This document shows, in pieces, positions 7,317 to 14,712 of a DNA stretch of 17,261 bases. Position numbers and translations under genes: made by a program. The DNA is from Bacteroidales bacterium (GTDB lineage: Bacteria > Bacteroidota > Bacteroidia > Bacteroidales > Bacteroidaceae): assembly GCA_004557285.1 (NCBI GenBank), contig SFEK01000032.1:1-17261 (forward strand). The letters run 5' to 3'. Under the pieces are notes generated by a model. That model saw nothing but the letters and a program-made list of their open reading frames with translations. It was not told where the DNA came from and did no database searches. Each line of letters starts with the position of its first letter. The stretch's first letter is position 1.

Positions 7317-8990
7317 TCAAACGGGTTCGTCTTTGTAAAGATAGCGTTTGATGCTCTTCTTAGGTGTTTTGGCAAACTCGTTGTCCATGAGTTTGAAGGC
7401 CGACACCTTGCTGTAAGAAGGAATCATGAGATTGAGTTGTGCGATATTCTGCTCCATGATGTTGTGCAAGTCTTCAGAAGAAAAAGCCATGTTCTTGGCC
7501 TCCTCGTAGTCGGGATAGATCAAGGCCGCCAGTTTGTCGCCCTTCTGGATGATCACGCTCTCTGTCACCATGGCCATGCTGTTGAGTTTGTCTTCAATTT
7601 CCTCAGGATAGATATTCTGTCCGTTGGCTCCAAGCAGCATGTTCTTGCTGCGCCCCTTGATATAGACATAACCCTCGTCGTCGATGAGTGCCAAGTCGCC
7701 CGAATGATACCAGCCCTCGCTGTCGAGCACTTCACGTGTGGCCTCTTCGTTCTTGTAGTAGCCAAGCATCACGTTAAGGCCTCTGGCCAAAATCTCGCCC
7801 GGTACATTCCTTGGATCACTGCTGTCAATCTTCACTTCCATGTGCACCACAGCCTTGCCACATGAAGTGGGCACAAAGTCGTGGTAGTCGGTGTAGGTGA
7901 TGATTGGGGCACATTCAGTTGCGCCATATCCCACGGTGACGGGAAAATCGATGCTCTTGAGAAAGGCCTCCACCTCTTGGTTGAAGGCAGCTCCGCCCAC
8001 GATGATTTCATAGAGATTGCCACCAAACGCCTCCTTCACCTGTTCGCAGATTTTCTGTTTCACCTTCTTGCTGATGACAGGCATGTTGAGCAGCAGTTTC
8101 ATCTTGTTGTTCTGTATCTTGGGGAACACGCGCTTACGGATGATTTTCTCGATAATCAGTGGCACGGCAATGATGATGGCAGGCTTGATTTCCTTGAAAG
8201 CCTGTGCAATGATTGCCGGACTTGGCACTCGGGTGAGGAAGAAGATGTGACAGCCGTGGCAGAACTCGAAAATAAATTCAAAGGCCATGCCATACATATG
8301 TGCCATGGGCAGAATGCTCACCGTGTTGGAGCCGTGAGGGACATGGATGCCAATCACCTGATTGGCAAAGTCGAGATTGCTCCACAAGGCACGGTAGGGC
8401 AACATCACTCCCTTTGAAAAACCTGTGGTACCGCTGGTATAGTTGATGAGACAGAGGTCGTCGGCACTCTTTTCTACAAAATAATGCACATGCTCCTTGC
8501 GGAAAGCCTTGGGGTATTTCTTGCCGAAAAGTTCGTTGAGATGTTCGCGTGCATAGGTCAGTTTGTCGGTGCGCGACACCATGAGCGAATAGTCGGGAAT
8601 GTTGATGATACCCTCCAGATGGGGCATCTTGGCAGCATCGATGGTGGTGCCTACTACATCGCCCACAAACAACAGCTTTGACTCGCTGTGATTGACAATA
8701 TTATATACCTGGTCGGGGGTGAACTCATGCAGCACGGGAACAACGATGGCTCCATAGGTGATGGTAGCGATGAATGCCACTGCCCAGTGCGAACTGTTTC
8801 GGCCACAGATGGCAATTTTGTCTCCTTCCTGCACACCACTGTTCTCGAACATGATGTGGAGCTTTTCGATTTTTCGTGCCACATCTTTGTATTGCAGGGT
8901 GACACCTTTATAATCTGTAAGGGCGTCTAAATCCCAGTTGTTGATGATACTTGTTTCTAAGCAAGAAATAAAACTTGGTATCTGTTCCAT
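7317..8990 (-). CDS. fadD: Long-chain fatty acid adenylating ligase (FadD-like, AMP-binding)
   Basis: A 557-residue ANL-superfamily enzyme that adenylates a fatty acid and transfers it to CoA (or to ACP). All core motifs are present: P-loop YTSGTTGFSKG (184-194), A5 motif GYGATE (354-359), YHSGD (428-432) with the ribose-binding aspartate, the hinge-region segment around KGRSKN (445-450), and the C-terminal catalytic lysine in TPKKSIK (probably K545). There is no signal peptide or membrane helix. The ATG at 8990 follows its own strong promoter. FabI lies upstream on the same strand behind a terminator, so activation and synthesis of fatty acids sit side by side, possibly for recycling exogenous or released fatty acids into lipids. 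Long-chain specificity is inferred from similarity to long-chain acyl-CoA synthetases of Bacteroidetes; acyl-ACP synthetase is a real alternative. Confidence 0.88.
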   Translation of the reverse strand: MEQIPSFISCLETSIINNWDLDALTDYKGVTLQYKDVARKIEKLHIMFENSGVQEGDKIAICGRNSSHWAVAFIATITYGAIVVPVLHEFTPDQVYNIVNHSESKLLFVGDVVGTTIDAAKMPHLEGIINIPDYSLMVSRTDKLTYAREHLNELFGKKYPKAFRKEHVHYFVEKSADDLCLINYTSGTTGFSKGVMLPYRALWSNLDFANQVIGIHVPHGSNTVSILPMAHMYGMAFEFIFEFCHGCHIFFLTRVPSPAIIAQAFKEIKPAIIIAVPLIIEKIIRKRVFPKIQNNKMKLLLNMPVISKKVKQKICEQVKEAFGGNLYEIIVGGAAFNQEVEAFLKSIDFPVTVGYGATECAPIITYTDYHDFVPTSCGKAVVHMEVKIDSSDPRNVPGEILARGLNVMLGYYKNEEATREVLDSEGWYHSGDLALIDDEGYVYIKGRSKNMLLGANGQNIYPEEIEDKLNSMAMVTESVIIQKGDKLAALIYPDYEEAKNMAFSSEDLHNIMEQNIAQLNLMIPSYSKVSAFKLMDNEFAKTPKKSIKRYLYKDEPV

Positions 8991-9016
8991 TGCACAAAAT
9001 TCTAAAATTTGTGCAA
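8990..9016. repeat. Perfect 9-bp inverted repeat between promoter and start of fadD
   Basis: TTGCACAAA (8990-8998) and TTTGTGCAA (9008-9016) form a perfect dyad with a 9-nt centre. One end touches the fadD start codon, the other overlaps the -7 box. A third copy, TTTGTGCAA at 9049-9057, lies just upstream of the -33 box. This looks like an operator arrangement, although the arm at 9008-9016 is partly explained by the promoter consensus TTTGCA. Confidence 0.55.
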
Positions 9017-9045
9017 AGATACATCATTTAATGCACACTTGCAAA
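9014..9045 (-). promoter_or_regulatory. Predicted promoter of fadD and the phytase-like gene
   Basis: Minus strand: TTTG (9045-9042), a spacer of exactly 20 nt, then TATCTTTG (9021-9014), continuing as TTTGCA. This is a full match to the Bacteroidetes housekeeping consensus, with a short leader of about 15-20 nt before the ATG at 8990. Confidence 0.75.
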
Positions 9046-9125
9046 TTATTTGTGCAATTTTTTATATCCCAAAGAAAACTTGGCAACAATAATGCAGTTT
9101 TTGACCATTTATCGCTGAAAACAAC

Positions 9126-9184
9126 AACCCTCCAGCCCCGATGTGGCATATCCGTGGAGACATGCACATCCCGTCTGGAGGGTT
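9126..9184 (-). terminator. Long hairpin downstream of fabI, probable terminator
   Basis: AACCCTCCAG (9126-9135) and CTGGAGGGTT (9175-9184) pair perfectly over 10 bp. Inside, after a symmetric 4-nt internal loop, GATGTG (9140-9145) pairs with CACATC (9165-9170), and CAT/ATG may extend it. Read on the minus strand it begins 28 nt after the fabI stop and is followed by a T-rich tract interrupted by G and C. The plus strand has no T-run after it. Confidence 0.6.
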
Positions 9185-9212
9185 ATTGGGTCAACTCGCT
9201 TGTCGAGCGATA

Positions 9213-10070
9213 TTATCCGTAGATAATCTTTCCGTTTTCGTCTTCGTAAGGGGTGAGGTCCTTGGAATACTGGTTCATGGCACGCAGGCTCATGCCCATC
9301 GACGAGAATCCACCATCGTGGAAGAGGTTCTGCATGGTCACCTTGCGGGTAAAGTCGGAGAACATCATGACACAATAGTTGGCACATTCCTCAGCATTGG
9401 CATTGCCTAAGGGCGACATCTTGTTGGAGAAATCCATCAGGTTTTCCATGTCCTTGATGCCCTTGCCGGCTGTGGTAGGTGTAGGCGACTGTGAAATGGT
9501 GTTGACACGCACGTTTTTCTCACGGCCATAGATATAGCCAAAACTTCGTGCAATGCTTTCGAGCATACTCTTGGCATCTGCCATGTCATTGTAGCCGAAG
9601 AATGTGCGTTGCGAAGCCACATAAGTAAGGGCTACCACAGAACCATATTCGGCGATGGCATCCAGTTTTTTGGCCACCTGAAGCATTTTGTGGAAAGAAA
9701 TGGCAGAGATGTCGAGAGTTTTCTGGAGATAATTGTAATCGAGGTCGTCGTAAGTGCGGTGCTTGCGCACATTGGGACTCATGCCGATAGAGTGAAGCAC
9801 AAAGTCGACAGGTCCTCCCAGGAGCTCAACCGACTGCGTAAACACTTTTTCCAAGTCCTCAACACTTGTGGCATCAGCGGCGATTACAGGGGCATTGAGC
9901 TGCTTGCCCAGAGCATCGAGTTGTCCCATGCGCAGTGCCATGGGGGTGTTACTCAATGTGATGGTTGCGCCTTCTTCTACAGCTTTCACAGCCACTTTCC
10001 ATGCGATGGATTCTTCGTTGAGCGCACCAAAGATAATACCGCGCTTGCCTTTCAATAAATTGTGAGTCAT
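9213..10070 (-). CDS. fabI: Enoyl-ACP reductase FabI
   Basis: A 285-residue FabI, the NADH-dependent enzyme that completes each round of fatty acid elongation by reducing trans-2-enoyl-ACP in the cytosol. The catalytic set is complete and keeps E. coli spacing: Y150, Y160 and K167 correspond to Y146, Y156 and K163. The nucleotide-binding start is FGALNEESIAW near residues 14-24, HSIG is at 93-96, and SQSPTPTTAGKGI marks the substrate loop. An in-frame start 36 nt further upstream is possible, but the ATG at 10070 gives the family's normal N-terminus (MTHNLLKGKRG). A promoter-like box lies about 35 nt upstream of it. It is the likely target of triclosan-type inhibitors in this organism (family knowledge). 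The DUF5715 gene lies upstream on the same strand, 129 nt away from this ATG. Confidence 0.95.
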   Translation of the reverse strand: MTHNLLKGKRGIIFGALNEESIAWKVAVKAVEEGATITLSNTPMALRMGQLDALGKQLNAPVIAADATSVEDLEKVFTQSVELLGGPVDFVLHSIGMSPNVRKHRTYDDLDYNYLQKTLDISAISFHKMLQVAKKLDAIAEYGSVVALTYVASQRTFFGYNDMADAKSMLESIARSFGYIYGREKNVRVNTISQSPTPTTAGKGIKDMENLMDFSNKMSPLGNANAEECANYCVMMFSDFTRKVTMQNLFHDGGFSSMGMSLRAMNQYSKDLTPYEDENGKIIYG

Positions 10071-10103
10071 TATAAAAATTTGCTTTGTGATTAATTTCGG
10101 GTG

Positions 10104-10135
10104 CAAAATTACGATAATTTGTCATACGAAACAAG
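10104..10135 (-). promoter_or_regulatory. Predicted promoter of fabI
   Basis: Minus strand: TAATTTTG (10111-10104), continuing as TTTGCA, with CTTG (10135-10132) exactly 20 nt upstream in place of TTTG. The -7 box is a full match and the -33 box is one base off. The leader would be about 30 nt. Confidence 0.55.
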
Positions 10136-10199
10136 CATTTGTGTAAAAATCCTCACTTTTAGGGTTTAACACTGATTAATGTCAAGGTGTTTTCGGGCA

Positions 10200-10982
10200 T
10201 CACCTCACCGTGATGTGGAAACAGCCCTGCTTCACCTCATACTTCACCAAACAGCGGTTTTGCTGGCGCATGTCGCGAAGCACCTCGCTCAGCACCCATT
10301 TCAGCGTATCGTTGCGCACGGCGCGCTGTGGCGGTCCGTCTGGGTCGCTCACCGTCTTGTAGCGGTTGTAACAGATGTCAAAGGTTGTGCCATAAAGGTG
10401 GCAAGAGTTTTCGGTGGCATTGCCGTTGTGGTTGCGCAGGCGGCGTATGTCTTCGCGAGAGCGCAACACACTCGTCACGATAATCTGATGCAGAGGCACT
10501 CCCTTGATTTGAAGACTGTCGAAAAAAGCCCGGCCAATGTCGTTGAGCAAGTTGGCGGCACGAGGCACTAAATAAGGGATGCTGCTTCGCAGGCGATCGA
10601 CATGATAATAGGGGTTTGCCCCCACATACACCAGTTCTTTCTTGCGTGTTTCGGCATCGGCACGGTTTTCCACAGGCTTCACCCCATGGCGGTTGGCAGC
10701 CTCAAGCTGCACGTCGTTCTGGTCGGGGAATGTCTCGCTGAATCCCGGCACACTGTTGATGCGGTGTTTCACCACTTGGCCTTGGGCATTGAAGAAACGC
10801 CCGGGTTGGACCACCGGCATGGCCTGTGCCTCTGAATCCGACGACAGGGTATCGGTTGCTGCATCAACATGGGGTTCTTCAGCAGTGGATTTGGCCACTG
10901 ATGGAAAGACGAGGCGCACCAAAGCCAACAGCAACACAACAACGACAAATGCTGCAAGATATCTGTTTTTTGTAACTTTCAT
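10200..10982 (-). CDS. Membrane-anchored DUF5715 / M15-like peptidase-fold protein
   Basis: A 260-residue protein with one N-terminal membrane helix (about residues 9-27) and a long low-complexity linker, so the C-terminal domain (about 115-260) should lie in the periplasm. That domain carries S193-C-H195-xx-G198-xxx-D202, the SxHxxGxxxD signature of zinc D-Ala-D-Ala carboxypeptidases (M15/VanY type), and ends with CFHITVR, whose H256 would be the last ligand, although the usual HxH pair is reduced to HxT. I believe it belongs to DUF5715, a Bacteroidetes family related to M15. A role in trimming peptidoglycan is plausible but inferred, and the altered last motif leaves activity open. A CATCAC/GTGATG hairpin (10198-10215) overlaps the stop codon. 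It is transcribed divergently from the phoH operon. Confidence 0.72.
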   Translation of the reverse strand: MKVTKNRYLAAFVVVVLLLALVRLVFPSVAKSTAEEPHVDAATDTLSSDSEAQAMPVVQPGRFFNAQGQVVKHRINSVPGFSETFPDQNDVQLEAANRHGVKPVENRADAETRKKELVYVGANPYYHVDRLRSSIPYLVPRAANLLNDIGRAFFDSLQIKGVPLHQIIVTSVLRSREDIRRLRNHNGNATENSCHLYGTTFDICYNRYKTVSDPDGPPQRAVRNDTLKWVLSEVLRDMRQQNRCLVKYEVKQGCFHITVR

Positions 10983-11020
10983 TATTTCAATTGGTTTAAA
11001 GCATCAAATACAGTCATGAC

Positions 11021-11043
11021 GCACAAAATTTGGCACAAAATTA
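11021..11043 (-). promoter_or_regulatory. Possible promoter of the DUF5715 gene within a direct repeat
   Basis: GCACAAAATT occurs twice, at 11021-11030 and 11033-11042, 12 bp apart. On the minus strand the upstream copy lies within TAATTTTG (11043-11036), a match to TAnnTTTG. No TTTG is found at the proper 19-21 nt distance (the nearest, 11070-11067, is 23 nt away), so the call is moderate. The leader would be about 45 nt. Confidence 0.4.
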
Positions 11044-11151
11044 ATAAAAACGAATGGAAAAACGAACAAAAAACTGAAATTTCATCATACATTCAACATC
11101 AAATATCATAAAAAAGACATGAAAAGAGCGAAATAATAAAAAAACTTTATG

Positions 11152-11159
11152 TAATTTTG
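11152..11159 (+). promoter_or_regulatory. Possible -7 box of the phoH operon promoter
   Basis: TAATTTTG followed by CA lies 25 nt before the phoH start, a full match to the -7 element in an AT-rich stretch. No TTTG or close variant is found 19-21 nt upstream, so the -33 contact is missing or degenerate. Confidence 0.45.
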
Positions 11160-11184
11160 CAGCATCATTTAAAAAACAAGGAAA

Positions 11185-12198
11185 TTGATAGAGAAGCATA
11201 TTGTTTTAGAGGACATCGACCCTGTGATGTTGTATGGCGTGAACAATGCCCATCTACAGGTGATTAAAGGATTGTACCCCAAGCTCAGGATAGTGGCACG
11301 CGACAATGTGCTGCGTGTGTTGGGTGATGAAGAGCAGATGGCCACCTTTGAAAGACAGATTGAGAAGATCAGGCTGCATGTGCTCAAATACAATGCCATT
11401 GGCGAAGAGGACATCATCAACATCATCAAAGGACATAAGACACAGGAAGACACGGCCAAGGATGTGGTGGTGTACAACCTTGCAGGCCGGCCAATCAAGA
11501 GCAGAAGCGAAAACCAGCAAATGCTGATTGACGCCTACGAGAAAGACGACATGGTGTTTGCCATAGGCCCTGCAGGAACTGGCAAAACCTACTTGAGCAT
11601 CGCCCTGGCGGTGAAGGCGCTCAAGGAAAAGACGGCCAAGAAAATCATTCTCAGTCGTCCAGCCGTGGAAGCCGGAGAAAAATTAGGTTTCCTGCCCGGT
11701 GACATGAAAGAGAAGATTGACCCCTATCTGCAACCGCTGTATGATGCGCTCGAAGACATGCTCCCCACGGTGAAGCTGCAGGATCTGATGGAGAAGAACG
11801 TGATACAGATTGCGCCATTGGCTTTCATGCGTGGACGCACATTGAGCGATGCGGTGGTGATACTCGACGAGGCGCAGAACACCACGTCGGCACAGATACG
11901 AATGTTTCTCACCCGCATGGGCATGAACACCAAGATGATCATCACAGGCGACCTGACGCAGGTTGACCTGCCGCGGGGCACCATGAGCGGATTGAGGGAA
12001 ACCATCAACATTCTCAAGGATGTGAAAGGCATATCGTTTGTCTATATGAACGACAAAGACATCGTGAGGAACAAACTGGTGACACGCATCGTGAAGGCCT
12101 ACGAAAAGGCCGAAGCAGAAAACAAACTGAAAACAGTACATAATAAAAATCAACAAGACATAAATCTTCAAGACAATGAAAGCATTGACAAGCACTGA
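11185..12198 (+). CDS. phoH: PhoH-family ATPase
   Basis: A 337-residue PhoH-like protein: a cytosolic P-loop ATPase related to helicase cores, probably acting on RNA; its exact role is unsettled across bacteria. An N-terminal KH-like region (about 1-95) precedes the ATPase domain, with Walker A GPAGTGKT at 128-135 and Walker B ILDEAQ with D228-E229. SRPAVEAGEKLGFLPGD and TGDLTQVDLP are hallmark PhoH segments. The start is a TTG at 11185: an in-frame TAA at 11170-11172 closes the frame upstream and no ATG lies before the conserved IVLEDIDP start of the protein. The last 23 nt overlap purC in another frame, so translation of the two is likely coupled. The basic C-terminal tail rich in K, N and Q is probably disordered. 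It opens the long plus-strand operon. Confidence 0.92.
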   Translation: MIEKHIVLEDIDPVMLYGVNNAHLQVIKGLYPKLRIVARDNVLRVLGDEEQMATFERQIEKIRLHVLKYNAIGEEDIINIIKGHKTQEDTAKDVVVYNLAGRPIKSRSENQQMLIDAYEKDDMVFAIGPAGTGKTYLSIALAVKALKEKTAKKIILSRPAVEAGEKLGFLPGDMKEKIDPYLQPLYDALEDMLPTVKLQDLMEKNVIQIAPLAFMRGRTLSDAVVILDEAQNTTSAQIRMFLTRMGMNTKMIITGDLTQVDLPRGTMSGLRETINILKDVKGISFVYMNDKDIVRNKLVTRIVKAYEKAEAENKLKTVHNKNQQDINLQDNESIDKH

Positions 12199-13123
12199 TT
12201 TCCATTTTGATGGACAAAAAAGCGTTTACCACGGTAAGGTACGCGACGTTTACAACATCAACGACGACATCATGGTGATGGTGGCAACCGACAGAATTTC
12301 GGCTTTCGACGTGATTCTGCCCAAAGGCATTCCTTTCAAAGGACAGGTGCTCAACCAGATTGCCGCCAAATTCCTTGACCAGACGACGGATATCTGTCCC
12401 AACTGGAAACTGGCCACCCCCGACCCTATGGTCACTGTTGGTCTGAAGTGCGAGGGTTTCCGCGTGGAAATGATTATCCGCTCTATACTCACAGGCTCGG
12501 CATGGCGTGAATACCAGAAGGGATGCCGTGAGCTCTGCGGTGTAAAACTGCCCGAGGGCATGAAGGAAAACCAGCGTTTCCCCGAACCCATCATCACGCC
12601 TACCACCAAGGCCGACGAAGGCCACGACATGAACATCTCGAAAGAGGAAATCATCGCTCAGGGATTGGTGAGCAAAGAGGATTATGAAATCATGGAGGAT
12701 TACACCCGCAAGATCTTTGCCCGCGGACAGGAAATCGCCGCCAAGCATGGACTGATTCTCGTGGACACCAAATACGAGTTCGGCAAACGCGACGGCAAGG
12801 TATATCTCATCGACGAAATCCATACGCCCGACAGCAGCCGCTATTTCTATGCCGACGGTTATGAAGAGAAACTGGCCAAGGGCGAACCACAACGCCAGCT
12901 CTCCAAGGAATTTGTGCGCCAATGGCTCATCGAGCACAACTTCATGAACGAGCCCGGACAGGTGATGCCCGAAATCACCGACGAATATGCTGAGAGTGTG
13001 AGCGACCGCTATATCGAACTGTTTGAGCATATCACCGGCGACAAATTCGACAAGGCTGCCCACAGCGACGACATCGCCGCACGTATTGAAAAGAACGTGA
13101 GCGAATACCTGAAGACGCTGTAA
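12176..13123 (+). CDS. purC: SAICAR synthase PurC
   Basis: Phosphoribosylaminoimidazole-succinocarboxamide synthase joins CAIR and aspartate with ATP in purine synthesis. The 315-residue length belongs to the longer form of the family (E. coli PurC is 237). Visible motifs: HGKVRDVY at 19-26 and DRISAFDVILP at 39-49 (nucleotide and substrate binding), VDTKYEFG at 196-203, and DEIHTPDSSR at 213-222, the SAICAR synthase signature. The ATG at 12176 lies inside the end of phoH (23-nt overlap), preceded by CAAGACA rather than a Shine-Dalgarno sequence. A 54-nt AT-rich gap without hairpin separates it from menG. Confidence 0.96.
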   Translation: MKALTSTDFHFDGQKSVYHGKVRDVYNINDDIMVMVATDRISAFDVILPKGIPFKGQVLNQIAAKFLDQTTDICPNWKLATPDPMVTVGLKCEGFRVEMIIRSILTGSAWREYQKGCRELCGVKLPEGMKENQRFPEPIITPTTKADEGHDMNISKEEIIAQGLVSKEDYEIMEDYTRKIFARGQEIAAKHGLILVDTKYEFGKRDGKVYLIDEIHTPDSSRYFYADGYEEKLAKGEPQRQLSKEFVRQWLIEHNFMNEPGQVMPEITDEYAESVSDRYIELFEHITGDKFDKAAHSDDIAARIEKNVSEYLKTL

Positions 13124-13177
13124 GCTACACCTATTATTATTTATATAGAACACCTATTTATTATCACCCATCAGGAC

Positions 13178-13915
13178 ATGACCTACGAACAGGAAAAAAT
13201 CACGCCTTACGGCAACGGACAGGAAAAAAGGCTGCAGGTGGAACGGATGTTCGACAACATCGCACACTCATACGATGCGCTCAACCATCGGTTGTCTTTC
13301 GGCATCGACTGGCTTTGGCGCAGACAGGCCATCAGGCAGTTGTTGCCCTTCAAGCCCCGCAAGGTGCTCGACATTGCTACCGGAACGGGCGACTTTGCCA
13401 TCATGGCGGCCAAGAGGCTGTGTCCTGATGAGGTGGTTGGTACCGACATATCGGAAGGCATGATGGAGATTGGACGGGAGAAAGTCAAGACGTGCCGGCT
13501 GGACAAGGTGATACGCTTTGAAAACGAGGATTGCGAACACCTGTCGTACAGCGACAACACCTTTGATGCCATCACCTCGGCTTTTGGCATCAGGAATTTC
13601 CAGCATCTCGACAAAGGACTTGCAGAAATGTGCCGCGTGCTGAAAGCGGGTGGACATGTGAGCATTCTCGAACTCAGCACACCCGTTTCATTCCCCATGA
13701 AACAGCTCTTCTGGCTCTATTCGCACACCTTTCTGCCCCTCTATGGCAAACTGATTTCCAAAGACAAAAACGCCTATAAATACCTCATCACCACCATTGA
13801 GGCCTTTCCACAAGGCGAAGTGATGGTTGAGATATTCAAGAAAGCAGGTTTCTCACAAGTGAAGTTCAAACGCCTCACCTGGGGTATCTGCATCAGTTAT
13901 CTGGCAACGAAATAA
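13178..13915 (+). CDS. menG: Demethylmenaquinone methyltransferase (MenG/UbiE)
   Basis: A SAM-dependent methyltransferase of 245 residues that carries out the final C-methylation of menaquinone, the quinone of anaerobic Bacteroidales (which do not make ubiquinone). The UbiE/COQ5 signature YDALNHRLSFGIDWLWRR spans 32-49. SAM motif I is VLDIATGTGDFA at 63-74, followed by GTDISEGM, and by ITSAFGIRNF and the VLKAGG turn typical of class I methyltransferases. The length is normal. Start: ATG at 13178, preceded by ATCAGGAC. It ends 14 nt before aroE. The shikimate pathway (AroE) supplies chorismate, the precursor of menaquinone, so the neighbours are metabolically linked. Confidence 0.95.
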   Translation: MTYEQEKITPYGNGQEKRLQVERMFDNIAHSYDALNHRLSFGIDWLWRRQAIRQLLPFKPRKVLDIATGTGDFAIMAAKRLCPDEVVGTDISEGMMEIGREKVKTCRLDKVIRFENEDCEHLSYSDNTFDAITSAFGIRNFQHLDKGLAEMCRVLKAGGHVSILELSTPVSFPMKQLFWLYSHTFLPLYGKLISKDKNAYKYLITTIEAFPQGEVMVEIFKKAGFSQVKFKRLTWGICISYLATK

Positions 13916-13929
13916 ATCTCAATACCACT

Positions 13930-14670
13930 ATGGATAAATACGGACTTATCGGCTATCCGCTGCAGCACTCTTTCTCAATCAGCTATTTCAACGAGAAATT
14001 CCAAAACGAGTACATCAACGCAAAGTACATCAACTTTGAGATACCCACCATCGACGCACTGCCCGAGATTCTGGCTTCCAACCCCGAACTCAAAGGGCTC
14101 AACGTAACCATCCCCTACAAGGAGAAAGTCATCAGCTTTCTCGACACGGTAAGTCCTGAGGCGAGAGCCATTGGCGCTGTCAACGTTATCCGTGTGGAGC
14201 ATAAAGGCAACGACATCGTGCTGAAAGGCTACAACAGTGATTTGATAGGATTTACCCAGAGCATTCAGCCCATGCTACGCCCTTATCACAAGAAAGCGCT
14301 CATTCTGGGCACAGGCGGGGCATCCAAAGCCATCAACTATGGATTGAAGTCGTTGGGACTGGACACCGTACTCGTGAGCCGTTTTGAACGCCCCGGTACC
14401 ATACAATATGAAAAAATCACTCCTGAAGTCATAGAGGAGTACAACGTCATCGTCAACTGCACACCGTGTGGCATGTACCCACACTTCGAAGAATGTCCCA
14501 ACCTGCCCTATGAGGCCATGAGCAACAAGACATTGCTCTACGACCTGATTTACAACCCCGACCAAACCCTCTTCATGAAAAAAGGACTACGCATGGGGGC
14601 TACCGTGAAAAACGGTCTCGAAATGCTGCTCCTGCAAGCTTTTGCCAGTTGGGAGTTCTGGCAGAAATAA
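13930..14670 (+). CDS. aroE: Shikimate dehydrogenase AroE
   Basis: Reduces 3-dehydroshikimate to shikimate in the pathway to aromatic amino acids and chorismate. At 246 residues it is somewhat shorter than E. coli AroE (272). Substrate residues are visible: S14 and S16 in QHSFS, K64 in NVTIPYK (catalytic lysine, E. coli K65), and D104 in YNSD (catalytic aspartate, E. coli D102). The dinucleotide-binding turn is GTGGASKA at 127-134; the following VSRFERPGT replaces the NRT-type NADP loop of E. coli, so cofactor preference is not certain. The C-terminal GLEMLLLQA helix is typical. The ATG at 13930 gives the standard YGLIGYPLQHS N-terminus. A 42-nt gap leads to purM. Confidence 0.95.
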   Translation: MDKYGLIGYPLQHSFSISYFNEKFQNEYINAKYINFEIPTIDALPEILASNPELKGLNVTIPYKEKVISFLDTVSPEARAIGAVNVIRVEHKGNDIVLKGYNSDLIGFTQSIQPMLRPYHKKALILGTGGASKAINYGLKSLGLDTVLVSRFERPGTIQYEKITPEVIEEYNVIVNCTPCGMYPHFEECPNLPYEAMSNKTLLYDLIYNPDQTLFMKKGLRMGATVKNGLEMLLLQAFASWEFWQK

Positions 14671-14712
14671 ATACCATTATTATATATAACATCAAGACAA
14701 TTACATCAAGAC

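Noticed and set aside
7152..7865. 237-codon open frame on the plus strand opposite fadD
   Set aside because: Antisense to the conserved C-terminal domain of fadD; no independent support.
10983..11184. Small gene or structured RNA in the divergent region
   Set aside because: The 202 nt are AT-rich with no frame of coding quality and no stable stem; promoter elements explain what is seen.
12014..13153. 379-codon open frame on the minus strand opposite purC and the phoH end
   Set aside because: Shadow of purC; no start context, no recognisable domain.
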